Shown piece after piece: positions 1 through 12,850 of a DNA stretch of 64,000 nt. The stretch's first letter is position 1. Each line of letters opens with the position of its first letter. Below the pieces are notes generated by a model, which saw only the letters and a list, made by a program, of their open reading frames with translations, did no database searches and had not been told where the DNA came from. The translations under genes and the position numbers were made by a program. Source of the stretch: Apodemus sylvaticus (taxonomy: Eukaryota > Chordata > Mammalia > Rodentia > Muridae); assembly GCF_947179515.1 (NCBI RefSeq), contig NC_067473.1, positions 86,908,850 to 86,972,849 on the forward strand, written 5' to 3'.

Positions 1-65
1 TTCCCAGTAACTGGGTTCATAATAGAAGAGAACTTTGGAGCTTAGGAAAATAATACCATTTAAGC

Positions 66-226
66 TTTCTTTATTATTGTGTGCATTGATGTTTTGCCTG
101 CTTGTTTGTCTATGTGAGGGTGCCGTATCCTCTGTGTTGGAGTTACAGACAGTTGCCAGCTGTCATGTGAATGTTTGACATAAGAACAGCCCGTGTTCTT
201 AATTGCTGAGCTATCTCACCTACCCA
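66..226 (-). repeat. B3-type SINE
   Basis: The plus strand shows the reverse-complement B3/B2 pattern: an ATT-rich tail, then gtttgcctgcttgtttgtc, ggagttacagacagttg, and finally ttgctgagctatctcacc, the complement of the tRNA-derived head. It is diverged and lacks a clear target duplication. Confidence 0.75.
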
Positions 227-488
227 GATTTTTCTTTTTCATTTATAAGGAATGACTATAAACAGAGCATCTGACTAAGGTTACACACTCACAACTGTCT
301 TTGATTCAGAAGGAGAAACAACTTCCACCTTTTAAGGCTGACCATTATGCTACTATCCTCATGAAGTCAGACCCAAGCAAAAGCAATCAATGCCTTGTTC
401 AAAATATGCAGAAATGTGAGATCATGTGGATTTCAAGACTATGTGAATATGGATAAGAATCAGAAAGAAAGGGCATGAGCAGATGAGG
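227..488. other. Unassigned intronic sequence
   Basis: About 260 bp of AT-rich DNA between a B3 SINE and an L1 piece. No reading frame, repeat or RNA feature was recognised. Confidence 0.5.
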
Positions 489-712
489 GTTTTTTTTTTA
501 TATTTTTTTTACTTTTGAAATTATAATTAATTACATCTCTCCTTTTCCTTCCTCCAAACCATCCCAAATACCACAGCTTGCTCTCCTTCAAGTTTGAGTT
601 AATATTTTCATCATATTGTACACATATATGTATTTGTATATAGATATACATTTCTAACATAGCCTGCTGAGTCTATATAATGCTACTTATACGTATATTG
701 TCATGTCTCCCT
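489..712 (-). repeat. L1 3'UTR fragment (old Lx type)
   Basis: It starts with a T-rich run (the L1 tail on the other strand), followed by the pattern tgaaattataattaattacat, cctccaaaccatcc and a stretch ending in ctgagtctatataatgctac. This matches a common murine L1 3'UTR in reverse. The same family recurs at 5726. Confidence 0.65.
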
Positions 713-2984
713 TATTGTGATTTGTGTCTGACAGATCAAGACAGGGACTGTTATTAGCTATAGAAAAAAAAGAAGAGTACATTTCCTGTCTAATATACAT
801 TGTCTGAGATGCTTCTTCAAGTCTACTATGAACAGTACGTTAAAGACATCAGATATATAAGTGTGCTTTAAAGACAAATAAGAAAAGGAGGCTGCAGTCA
901 TTGAGGCACTGGGCCAATTTAGAGAATGCTAAATACCATTAAAACATCAGTAATATTTATGATAGGCCTTCATCCTAAACACTATATTGATGCATACTTT
1001 TCTTTTAAATAAACTATGAAGTAGATTGATGTGGTAGTGTGGCTCGCTAACTGACAGCTGCTAGAATTTCTCTGGTACTCTGTCTGTCTGAGGGAGGGAC
1101 TGTCAGTCATTTGGCTGTCAGTAGAGTAGCTGACATAGCAGCAAGAGAAATGAGAGCAGCTGCACAGCAGTGAAGAGAGAGTGGCTGCAAAGCTCCAGAG
1201 AACAGCTGAGAAGAGATGACAGGGAACAGAGGTCATGAAGACCATGAAGCCTGAGAAGAGAGAGACCTGAAAGATCCAGGAAGCCCTCGGGCACGAAGAT
1301 GACTTAGACCTAAAACTTGTATCCTAGCTGCTGCCAACTGTTGACGACCCAAACAGTCCAGCCCTGGAACTATGACACGCTGCTTTAGATATGAGGAGGT
1401 CAGGAACAAAGTCCTGTTTCAGAAGGCTACAACACTAGCCATGATAGCCATGGGCCCTAGCCTTGGAGTCCTATGGAGGGAGGGCAGTTATCACTGGCAG
1501 GAGATGCCTGTATCCCAAGAGCATTCACTGGACCTGGAAGTGGATGGTTACCATAGGCAGTGAGTTCCAGGGCCACAGGTGGGTAAAGTTCAAAGAAATA
1601 AGCCTGCAACTGAGCCTATAGGCATAAATCTCTGACTAATACATAAGCAATAGTACTCTACTCTGATGGGGGAGTCCAAAGATGACACACCCTTTCTGTT
1701 TTCTCACTGAAACTGATAAGATCCAGAACAGGAAAACAAATGTGAAAGGGGGATTCATTCATTTACCAAGTGACCCTGTAAAGTAGTTAATGAACCCATC
1801 TGATTTAGAGTAGTAAAACTTGAGGGTGCATCTCTCTCTGGAGTGACAGTGATAGCCTTCAAGCTCAGTGTGCAGCCAAGCAAATGTTAAACCAAAGCTT
1901 GAGCTTTAAGTGCTGAGATGTAGTTGTAATTGGAAACATCCTATAATAGATTTTGTAAAATAAATTAGAGGGAAATTAGCCAACTGCTGAGAGAGGCAAT
2001 GTGTAACTAATGGGACCTGGGCATTGTCACAGAAGAAGTGAAGCAGGGCAAATAGAACCTGGGCAATGTCATTTGGGGATTAGTCAGTCAGCCAGTGTCT
2101 TCATTTTTCTCTTAAAATTTAAGCCAGTATAAATTATTAATCGTTTATGGAGAAAATAACGTACAGGCTGTTTTGTATGTGTAATGAAAAAATACTATCC
2201 AAAGTAACAGCAATAATGCTCCTAGGAGCATCTTCAGATAGGTTGCACATAAATGAGCCAGGTGGTCCTACAGTATTACAGCTGCTAAATGCCAAGTTAA
2301 ACACATGTGTAGCACATATGCAAAACAGTATCCTATCAAATTTCTGAATTAAATTCCCATGTTAAAATATTACATGTAAAAGAAAATCAATAAAGATCTA
2401 AAAAAAAATTTATCATATTAACCTAAAATTGACTTATACAAAAGTGATTTACACGATGAACTTTAAAAATTGAAAGTTGGTTTTTGAAATAAAACATAAT
2501 TGGATCTGGTTTTATTTATTTGTTCTGAGCAAATACTCTTTTTGTATTATCTCTCTAGAGAAACTATTCTACTTACCTCTTTTGATACATTCTTGCTACT
2601 TTAATCTCTTATGTTTTAGTTTTACTCCTTGAGATTTTCACATGTAGATAAAATGCATATTGATCCTATCACTTGCTTTTGATAACTATCAATTCTGAGC
2701 TATGCCCTGGTGACATCTGTGGAATGCTGTCATTTTCCCCTGAAACTGTGGCTCTTATTGCTTATTATTCATTTCTTAGATCATGATTTCGTGCCTAGTA
2801 CTTGAACATTCAATCTGTGCAGATTGATCATGATGTAGGAAGCACAAATGCGAAGGGTGTAAAAGCCCACCATGGGGAGAAGCAATGCACACCACCTCTA
2901 GTGCTAGCTGCTACCCCCATCAAAGCATCGTCAGGAGGATATATGTAGAGGGGTGGGGGTGGGGAGAGATATCTTGTTGGTTGG
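713..2984. other. Intronic sequence without an identified gene
   Basis: About 2.3 kb. The part from about 1050 to 1620 has higher GC and a 63-codon frame (1372-1563) with no recognisable domain. It could be an old LTR or other repeat that I cannot name. Around 2010-2070 the phrase 'acctgggca(t/a)tgtca' occurs twice. Otherwise I see AT-rich unique sequence. Confidence 0.5.
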
Positions 2985-3112
2985 TTATTTGAGCCCTGGC
3001 TTAAATAACCTTAAATTGAGGGTTATATGTTGTCCTGGCTATCATAGAACTTACTCTGTAGACCAGGCTGGCCTTGAACTCAGATTCCCCTGCATCTGCT
3101 TTCTGAGTGGCG
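2985..3112 (-). repeat. B1 SINE fragment
   Basis: The plus strand reads cctggctatcatagaactt, then actctgtagaccaggctggc and cttgaactcagatt, the complement of the middle of B1. The 5' head of the element is missing or decayed. Confidence 0.85.
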
Positions 3113-4427
3113 ATTCGATGACTTAGACACATAAAACGAATCTATAGGATTCACTGGAACAAGTGTGAAAATCACAACAGTGACCTCAGTCATATTCCTA
3201 CCAAAAGACATTATAATAAAATCCATTGCTACTGATTAATGAATGAGGCAATGTTCATTATATTGATAAATTATTATTTGACTGCGTACCTAATATGCTG
3301 CATATCAACAGCACACCTATAAAATTTAGGATTTCCCTTTTATTTTCTTCATATACCAGCAAAATATGTACTGGATGAGGCAGCGACCTGCTGTGACTAG
3401 TTGAGGAGCGTTATCGTTCATCACGTGCAGCCATTTGTGACTGTATTAGAAATGGAGCTGCTCCCAAATTGCTCCCAAATCACTCTTTCACTTACCATTC
3501 CATGTGCTTTGTGTGTTACAGGCTATTGTTGCCTCAGGTCATTCTTTTAGAGGTCTCTTATTTCTAGAAGGAACAAGGACTCTCTTAATGAACACACAGT
3601 ACTGTGCAGCAAAGGCACCTGTGAGAAATGGATGCCAAAACAGGAGAGCAACCCAGGAGACTTAAGGAGAGTGCAAAGGAGAGCAGATATAAGCCTTCTG
3701 TCTTGTAGCCTACTGCATAGCTGTGACAAAAGAAACATGCATGGTCTGTGGCTAAAATGAACACTGATCACTCAATACAAAGCAAAGTATTCTTTCATTC
3801 TTGAAGGACAGGACATCTATGAGCTAGCTTGGTCTCTAAGGTAATTTTACCAGCTCATCTGACTCCCATGGGGAAGATAACATTTATTGTATTGAGGAAG
3901 CACTGCTGTAATTCAAGATAGACAGGGTCATGGAGAATAGGTTTTTTATAGGCTCAGAAAATCATTGGGGCAAAGTGGTTTTAATAAAACTAAATCCATT
4001 TATGTGAGTTCAGATTAACTGAATGTACAAGTTCAGTGAGTCTCCTGAAGGCCACCGAGATTCCACATCTTAAGCTGCAAAGGAGGAAACTGAGATTCAT
4101 TTGGATTACCAATTATGAATTTCAATCAAAAGGAAATTTAGCTAATGAGTAGTTTGAGCATTCAAATACAGTACCTCAGCAAGATTTTTCCAACACTGCC
4201 CATTACTGGAGTAGTGAAGAATGCTTTTTATGAATGCAACCTATTGTTGTCTGATATTAACCTTTGCCAACAGTTCCAAATTTACTGTGTAATATATCTA
4301 TATTCTGTAAACCTTATATCTGGTCCACATTATTCATTACTGCATGAGCAATTCCCAATTTTATCTTTAACTAACCCCCTAATTTCCACTATTTTAATAG
4401 GCACTTTATTTTCTATTAAAAACTTCA
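3113..4427. other. Intronic sequence without an identified gene
   Basis: AT-rich and apparently unique. The words gctcccaaatt/gctcccaaatc form an 11-bp tandem pair near 3461. Short frames here (for example 3547-3771 minus and 4145-4450 plus) have no recognisable motif. Confidence 0.5.
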
Positions 4428-4545
4428 ACAGAGACTTTAGTAGTATTTGAGTTTCTGATATGCGCTGACTTTGTCAATTACAAACACAGAGACTTTAGTA
4501 GTGTTTGAATTTCTGATATACTCTGACTTTGTCAATTACGAACAG
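4428..4545. repeat. 58-bp tandem duplication, two copies
   Basis: Copy 1 (4428-4485) and copy 2 (4486-4543) both begin acagagactttagtagt and end gactttgtcaattac(a/g)aac. I count about five mismatches in 58 positions (about 91% identity), so it is an old local duplication. Array expansion has not continued beyond two copies. Confidence 0.9.
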
Positions 4546-5725
4546 AAGGCCTAAATCAACATGGAAGGTCAACTTTTGAGAATGTCTGGTGTCTTGAAAA
4601 CTTCCCTCCTGTAATTATCTGAAGCTTTGGTTGGATAATTACTGAGGGACTCTGCAGTTGTCTCTTCTCTCTACACAGGTCACCACATTAATTAAGAGAG
4701 CTTCACTGGGGACAGGTTACTGCTCTGAATCTTAAAGTCATTTATTTTTAGTCTTTTATTTCTAACAGAGGTGGGGAAATATTAAGCTGCTTCTCAGCTA
4801 CGTTTTCTCACACAGAGATTTAACGAAAAGGGGGAGCAAAGGAATCTTCTAGAATGAGCCTTCACAATAGTACTTTTACACATTTTAAAGAAATAGGTCA
4901 GTTTGAAATTCACACATCTTTGATGACTTTTAATATATTTTTCTGGCTGATTCATTTGAACTAGCATAGACATGTGAACCAGGTGCTGGCTGTGATCAAG
5001 AGGCTAAAATTGTCTTCACACTGTATCACAACTGTCAGGTGAGAAAGCACAGCAAGGCAAGGAGTAAACTGTGAACTGAACTGATCAACTGGAGACTGGC
5101 CCACATCTAGCCTGAGGGCTTCTCTTGGGATGACAGTGTTGGGAAGATGAGAATTAAAGCATGTTTCCCACAGACTTTCTGAGGCTGCCCATTTTACAGT
5201 AATATGTAGCCTGACTGATAAACTTAGACTCCCTTCCATCACCTGTTCTCCAAACCCCTTTGTGCTAAGGCTGGGAGACATGCCCCAAGCAGAGAACGGA
5301 TATAAGCAGAGTAACTAATGGTGTTCCCTGTTCTGAGATTTTACAGGTGAGACCCAGCCTTGGTTCTTCTGGAATCATTGCTTCCCTATGTGCTAATGCA
5401 AGTTCCCTTATACATAGAGTGCCATATTGGACAGTTCTTGTGTTGGTAAAAAGTTTTTATTCCTATGAGGTGGTGAAGATCTTAAAAATAAGGACATTAC
5501 ATACACGTATCTGCACCTTTTATAAGATTTTTTCTCAAATTTCAACTGCAAATTGAAAATCAAAAGCATAAATATTCAAGAAAATTTAACTGTTTTTAAC
5601 AGCAAACTCTCAGTGTTTTGTGGCTGAAATTAGAGCTTAAATTTAAAAAAAAGGTGGGGGGGGGAACTACTGTCCTAAGCATATATAATTTTCTTATAGG
5701 CAAAACATGTTCATTGTTTGATATC
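4546..5725. other. Intronic sequence without an identified gene
   Basis: Unique-looking sequence with a short A-run plus G-run at about 5645-5665. The 106-codon minus frame at 4961-5281 shows no domain or signal that I recognise. Confidence 0.5.
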
Positions 5726-6195
5726 GTTTTTTCTTTCCTGTTTTGAGATTATAATTACATCATTTATAGCATCCCTTTGACCCTCCAGGCCCAACCATAT
5801 AACCCCCTCTTGCTCTTTTCAAACCCATGGTAACTTTTTCATTCACTGTTGTTACATGCATATATACATATACATAAATGCATATATTGAATATATTACT
5901 AAATGTAATCTTTTTCAGTCTTTATAATGTTACCTATGTGTGCATTTTCAGAGCTATCTGGTATTGGATAGTCAGTTGTTGTGCTCCTCCCTTGGTAAGA
6001 CTATTTCTCTCATTATCAGAATTCTTTAGCTGCCTACAGCTCTTTGTAGATTTGAAATCTCATGGGCAATTTTCTTCCCGTTTATCATGTTGTTATTCTT
6101 GTTCAATTCATGTTTAGGCAATCACATTGGGGAGACTTTACGGGTGTAGCTTCTGACATTACTAGGAGGCACAGTTTTTCAGAATTACCAGAAAA
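5726..6195 (-). repeat. L1 3'UTR fragment (old Lx type)
   Basis: This follows the same murine L1 3'UTR family as 489-712 but for longer. In plus-strand order it shows ttgagattataattacatca, gttgttacatgcatat, ctggtattggatagtca and gtgtagcttctgacattac. The L1 sense strand is therefore minus, parallel to Snca. Small frames inside it are by-products. Confidence 0.75.
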
Positions 6196-6668
6196 TGAGT
6201 TATGTGGGCAAGGTTTAAATCTCCAGCATCTTAACAATAAAGGAGGCTATAAGGACCTCCTTACATTGACACATTTCTGAAGATTTATTCCTTGACTGAC
6301 ACATACTAGGAACTTTACCTCAATGTTAGTAGGTGTGTTCAAGAATTAGGCTACTCTGCAGATGATTAATCCAGAGCTCTCTGTTAAGGAGGACAATTAG
6401 GAAGTGTGGCTTCATTCTGAACTATCAGACCTCAGGGTCTCTCAGAGCACACTCATATGTGGCTTCATGCTTAGGGGACAGCAAGTCAGCACGGCAGAAT
6501 CCACTAATCAGTCTTTACCTTATGGTCTGAAATCCCAAGAAGAGGAGAAAATACTTTTACTTTCAAAATAATAGAAAGTACCATTGACTTCATACAGTGT
6601 GCATTATGTACTTTCCAATACTACAGTAAAAGTATAACAGACATGTGGGAACTTTATAATTGATTTGT
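6196..6668. other. Unassigned intronic sequence
   Basis: About 470 bp of unique-looking DNA before a CA microsatellite. No feature recognised. Confidence 0.5.
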
Positions 6669-6673
6669 ACACA

Positions 6674-6705
<32 letters not shown>
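6669..6705. repeat. (CA)n microsatellite
   Basis: Alternating AC with a single interruption (acat) near its left end. It is a typical rodent intronic dinucleotide repeat. Confidence 0.95.
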
Positions 6706-6707
<2 letters not shown>

Positions 6708-7144
6708 TACTGGTTTACATATGAAAAAAACTTTCAATTTGACATCTTATTCTCAAATCTAAAGTGTCCTCTGAATTTGGCTTTAAATTTGATCAAATTC
6801 CTTAGAAACTAATACGTCTTTTTACAAACTTCTATTAAACATTTAGAAGAAAGAAAAAAGATAACACAATATATTGTTATAATACTGTCATTCTTAGATT
6901 GCATTGCTAGAGACTGACACTTCTTCCACAGTGGTTATCAACAAGCAACACTGTACATTAGATATAGTTAAAATGCAGGTACATTAGGAGACCATTTAGG
7001 TCACACTTAAGTTGGGAATGCTTTCTGAGAGATGGTTCTTGGGCTCTGTATGATTCTTCATTTTTGTAAAATTTTGTCAGTGTTCAGTTTCATAAGAAAA
7101 ATGTAGATTAGAACTAGGGAACCAAAGCATGCCCCACAATTTTA

Positions 7145-7440
7145 CTATTTGCTTTTTTCTATTTATTTATTCATTATTTATTTATTTATTTATTTATTTA
7201 TGTACACTTGCATGTTGGGGAGGGGAGGTGCTGACCTCAAGGCAACCTTGAGTATAGTTTTTCAGGATCTGTCCAGTTTGTTTTTGAAACAAGGTCTCTG
7301 TTTAGCCTGGGACTCTTACTAACATAGGTTGGCTGTACAGGAGCTGCAGCAAGTCACCTGTCTGTGTCTCCCACGTGCTCAAACTCAAGTATCTGTATTG
7401 TGAATGGCAAGAATTTCACTGACTCAGGCATTTCCCTGAT
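7145..7440 (-). repeat. B4-like SINE with (TTTA)n tail
   Basis: A (TTTA)n run at about 7160-7202 is followed by gaaacaaggtctctgtttagcctgg and gtcacctgtctgtgtctccca. This is the complement of the B1-related half of a B4 element, strongly diverged. Boundaries are approximate. Confidence 0.5.
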
Positions 7441-8940
7441 ACACGTCCTTTAAGTGTTAGATTTTTTTAATGCATAGGTTTGACTTTGTTAGTAACTATT
7501 TTACTAGAGCCCTAAAACCTCACATTTATAAATAACTGATAGTATTCTGCGGTAGAAAGCACAGATTCAACCCCAGGTAATGCTAACCAGTCCCACCCCA
7601 CTGGTTAACCCACTTCGGGTCTTATTAAGCAGTGTTTCAATCTTCCCACTGGTCCATTAAATAATTAGATAGCATCTTTGGCATGTGCTGGTTTTACTTC
7701 TGTGCAAGAATCACCACATTCTTTAGCTTTTGATAAATGCAACTGGTAAACTAAGATAAAGTGTGACAGAATCATCTTCCTTTTTTAGTTTTAATAACCT
7801 GTACAATTTAAACTGTTTTAAATCTCAGAAAATATCTTAGTCTCCATTTCTAAAGCCTGTAGGTACTATACTGTCACCTAAGTAGGTGAGAAAATCTCCA
7901 CAGCTGTAAAAGCCAGGGAAAGCTGTTTTCCAGTCTCCAGCTGTGCTCTCTGTAATGGCTCTTGACTAGCAGAGCAATGAGCCTGGGTGGAAGGTTTGTA
8001 GTAAATACACTCCCATGGGTATCACTGTAAGTCGATTTCAGAAACTGCATTGTCTCGTTTATTTTTGCATTTGAACGCACTACACCCTTTGAAGATTACA
8101 GACTAAACATGTCACTTACTCAAAGAATCTTTTTCTGGAGAATACCAGTAAAAGAGAAGAAACAAGAACAAACAGCTGACTATCTTGTCAAATGGCCTTG
8201 GGAGCACAAGAGCCACAGCTTCTCCAGGTGTAATTGAGTCTAGCCACAGGGAAGCCCTGGGGAGCCAAAGCTTTCACAGGCAGCATCCTTTTGTTCTGTT
8301 CCAAGGACAAAGGAACTCCCCAGATAATACCTTTCCTAGGTCCCCACTCCTTTCTACACATAGACCCAAAGAGATCAATTAACACTTGTTCCAGGAAGAA
8401 ACACAGACAATAGCATCCGTATTGCAATATTCCTTTGTGAATAAGTTTGAAACTTGTGTAGAGGAAGAGAAATGTTTTGAGGGAGGCAGAAATAAAACAA
8501 AAACCTTGATCTTGTTACTTAGAGACAAGTGTTACTTATGGTCATAATAAAGGAAAAGAATAAGGTATTGAGTGTGGACTGTAACTGTGTCCTTGGTCTT
8601 CTGAGATTACATCAAATGGATAAAGTGCCTAAATTCTAGTGTGCTTGAAGGACTCAGCAAGGAGATCAGTAGAAGACTGAGCAAGCAGACAGTAAGGCTG
8701 CTGACAGAGAGAATAGTATCCATTTGTAAATAAACTGATGTAATACTGGTGTAAACGGAGCTTCTTTTTATACAGCACAACCTACAGCCTTGTTCTCAAC
8801 AGTTTAAAAGGATTTCTTGCTACTTGAAGCATCCCATGAAAGCAAATGATTTGGGAACATGTGAATTCTGAGACTATTTCAATTATCTTGGTAAATTCCA
8901 AGTTCACTTTTAAATTAAATGTTTAGGTGACCATATGAAG
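7441..8940. other. Intronic sequence without an identified gene
   Basis: 1.5 kb of unique-looking DNA. Overlapping frames on both strands at about 8185-8427 are not supported by any recognised domain. Confidence 0.5.
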
Positions 8941-9170
8941 TGATGATTTCCTTACCAGTATTTTCATGGGTTTCTATCACTGTACTTGATCATATTCACC
9001 CCATTGCACTCTCTTAACCCTCCTCTCCTTCATACTGATTCCTCTTTTCTTTCTAAATGCTCCACTCTGACTTTATGCCACAGTTAGAACAACATATATT
9101 TCAATCTAGATTCTGTGTATGAAAGAAAACATGTGATATTTGATTTCTCTCTCCATTGTTGTCTCTCTTC
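8941..9170 (-). repeat. Old L1 fragment (3' region)
   Basis: The plus strand contains cttgatcatattcacccca, ctcttaaccctcctctcct, and later gattctgtgtatgaaagaaa followed by catgtgatatttg. These words are typical of reversed L1 3' sequence in rodents. The remainder is too diverged for sharp limits. Confidence 0.5.
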
Positions 9171-11741
9171 TTCCCCTCAGCTCCCTTCTCAAGTGGAGGC
9201 AATGGAACAAACCCAGATGTTCATCAGCCAGAGAATGAATGAAGAGAAGAGAATCCACACCACATATCTGCTTTCAGTGATGGTTTTGAAGCCATCAACC
9301 AACCATTTACAAGCTCCCTAGTAACAAAATTACTTGAAAGCCCTTAAGTATACTTTGAAATAACTTCTTCTAGAATTCCAAGAAGGTAAAAAAAAAAATG
9401 CACATGCATTAGCTCAATAGTGATGTTTTTTTTCATTAGCAGGTAGAAATCATTTCAGCAACCATCCCCAATAAACTTTGCATTCATAAACACATGCGTG
9501 CATAAATTTATAAGCAAAGTAGTAAAAGATCTTTGCATCTATATAAAGCATATACATGCATTTTGTGACCCAGCTCACAGCTATCATGCCAGTATTAGTG
9601 TCTAAGTTTGTTTCTGGATCAGGTTTGGTTATAAGTAAAATGTCTTAAATTGGACAATAATAATTCTTTTCATAAAATATTAACAAGTATATGCACAAAA
9701 TTAAAATTTTCTTCTTGCTATAACCAAACTAATCCAGCTACCCTCAGCCTGAAGTTTCATGAAGTTATGACACAATTCTCAAATCCTTTAAAACTTCATA
9801 CAGGAATTTTTCTGCTTTGAATATGTCAATCCTACGATCTAATGGGTCCATCCCTGACAGTCTGCTATTGTGATATGGCTTGACTCTTTTTCTGTATGAT
9901 CCCCATTGAAATGCAGCCTTTCCATACAACCTTTATGTAAAATGGACTGTCTTATGCTCATATTTTATAAACTGTGATAATATAATATAATATGTGTGTG
10001 CATGCATTCACACAATCACAATGGATGTAACTAACTATAGGAGAGATTAAGGAAACAGTGCTTATTTCCAGCTGGCATGAAGGATTGCCCTGCTGTCCAC
10101 AGAGGATGCTTCAGCCAGAATACTCCAGACAAAAGAAACTAGGTCATTAGCAAGGGGAATGAACAGACTTGCATGATTCCTCCCTGAGTAACTCATGGGT
10201 AGCTGGTTTCAAAATGGACAGTCAAGCAGATCAGTGCAAACTTATTCATTCTCAAATGTGTGAAATAACTAGACTGACTCTAATAAATCGCCAGAGGTCT
10301 GAGAGGGAGGCTTAGGACCCAAAGATAGCAGTTACAATGGAAGAAAACCATGGTTAATCTCAAACTACCAGGTCTGAATATGTTCAGGGTAAGTAAGTGG
10401 TCTGTGGGATGGAAAGAGTTAAAGATTAGCAGTTACAGACCCATCTCTCTACCAACATGGTGTCTATGATCATGAAAAACCACAAACCTGCTTCAGTGCC
10501 TTGTCAGGAACACACTCACTGCTTGCCCCTTCCCTTCTCCCTACTCAACAGCTATAGTCCAGCTCTTAAACCAACCAGAGAAGACGCACATAAGCTGAAT
10601 AACTAGTGAAACTCTGCATCAGTAGGGATTTCATCTGTTCCTAACCAGCTTTCTTTTAGCACAGACATACCATTATCATTATCTTTAACTCGTTGATGAA
10701 ATACATGTAAGCATCATTTAACTTTCAACATTAAAAACCTGCAACTATCCACAGGATTCCAGGGTCATAGACTTTCTTACAATGTTAGTTAGCTTGAACC
10801 ATTTTATAATTTCATTGACCTGCTCTGGGTTAAACAGGAAGTATCTGAGAGGCAGTGGTTACGGACGAGTATATATTTGGTCACTAGATGTTTCCTTTAA
10901 TGTGAAACGAATTACACTTTTTGAAATTGACCACAGCATAACTTCATTTTAAAAACAGATTTGCTATCACATTATCAGTCTGTGGTAAATTTTTATAAAG
11001 CTGAGTAGCTGTTAGGAATAAAGCTCATATTCAATTGAGTTATTGAATTGCTCTTTTAATCTCAAGGACTGTCATGTTTTAATCTAAAGCTAAGTTTAAG
11101 GAATCAAGATTTTAAATCATGCATAATAGGTTTTACAATAAACGGCAAATCTTTGTTTTAAGAACGTGTTTGATATCCTCTACAGGAATGAATACTCACA
11201 TGTACTCAGTCATTTTGTTAAAGATAATTATAGACATGATTAAGACAAAATTAAGACAATTTCATGGATAGCATTTTTAAATTTCTGGGAAATTTATTCA
11301 CTGATTGAATCTAAATACAAAGATCTTTAAGACTTCATCAAGTGAATTTAACAGTTTTTGTTTGTCAGTTCATAAGCAAGGCAATGGAATTCAAAGAAAG
11401 AGACACGATATGTGAACAGCTCCATTTCTAGACTCCAATTAAGCCATTTGGCTATTTATGGCTAGGAGTCTGAGTCCGACAGGTTTGTGTACCCATCTAT
11501 GTGGCCATATTGTAAAACAGTAGGGGATTCAGAAAAATAAGGCTCAGACATCCAGTAATGCTCCCAGAGCACTGAAGAAAGCTTCAGTTTGTAGTTGTGA
11601 ATTTCAAAAATAGTAACACTGCTTACAAGTCTATATGGGTCCAAAGAACAAAAATATACAATAGCACAAGAAACTAATTGGCACTTGACTGCTTGTTTCA
11701 GACGTAGTTATTATGATATAAATATATAATGCCAGCACTCA
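9171..11741. other. Intronic sequence without an identified gene
   Basis: 2.5 kb of AT-rich DNA. It has a small ATAAT array near 9978-9992 and no recognisable repeat head or tail. No frame above 70 codons shows a motif. Confidence 0.5.
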
Positions 11742-12597
11742 CTTTTTATTGGATATTTTCTTTATTTACATTTCAAATGTTATCCCCTTCCCAGTTGGTT
11801 CCCCCCACTTGGAAACCCCCATCCCATCCTCCCTCCCCTGTTTCTCTGAGGATGTTCTTCTACCCACCCCCACTCTCACCATCCTGCCCTCCTCTGGGCA
11901 TGTATCAAACCTTCATAGGACCAAGGACCTCTCCTCGCACTGATGCCTGACAAGGCATTCTTCTCCTACAAATGCAGTTGGAGTCATGTGTACTCTTTGA
12001 TTGATGGCTTAGTCTCTGGGAGCTCTAGGGGTTCTGGTTGGTTGATATTGTTGTTCTTCTTATGAGGTTGCAAACCCCTTAAGCTCCCTCACAGGACACA
12101 CTTCTTTAAGGTTGAAACTAGATTCTCACACAATCTATCCTGATTACATTTTCCCCTTCCTCTACTCCTTTTATCCAGATCCACTTTTTGTCTCTCATTA
12201 GAAAGGAACAGGCTTCTAAGAGATAATACTAAAATATAACAGATAAAATACAATAAGATAAAACAAAACAATCAAATAAAAGTTGGAGAATATAAACCAA
12301 CAGAAACAAAAGAGCCCAGGAGAAGGCAGAAGACCCACTCATTCTCACACTCTGGAGAACCCTAAAAGCACTAAATTGGAAGCTGTTATATATACGCAGA
12401 GGACCTAATGCTGACCCATGCTGGCCCTGTGCTTGCTGGCTCAACCTCATATGAGCCTTGTTTTTATATTCAGACTTCCATGTTCTCTTGGTGTCCTCCA
12501 GCTCCTATGGTTCTTTCTGCTTTTTATTCCACGGGGGTCCCTAAGCTCTGGGGGAGGAGTTTGATGGAGACATCCCCCCCATTCTGAGCTGAGTATT
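11742..12597 (-). repeat. L1 3'UTR, long Lx-type fragment
   Basis: From the tail inward on the plus strand the order is: ttttattggatattttcttt, tttacatttcaaatgttatc, a C-rich block, ggcttctaagagataatac, gcccaggagaaggcagaag, taaaagcactaaattggaag and ggagtttgatggagacatcc. These follow the murine L1 3'UTR in reverse without a large gap, so about 850 bp belongs to one insertion. The overlapping proline-rich frames at 11729-11950 and the minus-strand frames at 12089-12450 are not genes. Confidence 0.8.
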
Positions 12598-12599
12598 CA

Positions 12600-12812
12600 T
12601 GATACACTTGTTAATAATATATTTTATTTAATCTATCTCATTAAATTAAAATTAGCTAGCATATAGAACTATGGGCTTTAAGTCAATGAGATCCAAGTAA
12701 ATATGTTATTTATATATAAACAATTATACTAAATTATATTAAATGTATATTTCTATATTAAATATTAATAATTAAATGTAAAATATATAGCAAATAATTA
12801 TATTAAATATAC

Positions 12813-12843
<31 letters not shown>

Positions 12844-12850
12844 ATAAAAC
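12600..12850. repeat. AT-rich low-complexity region with (AT)n
   Basis: Almost only A and T. It ends in an alternating TA run at about 12812-12846 and contains short inverted words such as tatattaaatgtatatt and aatatttaatata. It is probably a decayed microsatellite. Confidence 0.9.

Noticed and set aside
8185..8427. Overlapping frames on both strands
   Set aside because: No domain, no codon bias visible and no splice context; chance frames in a slightly GC-richer patch.
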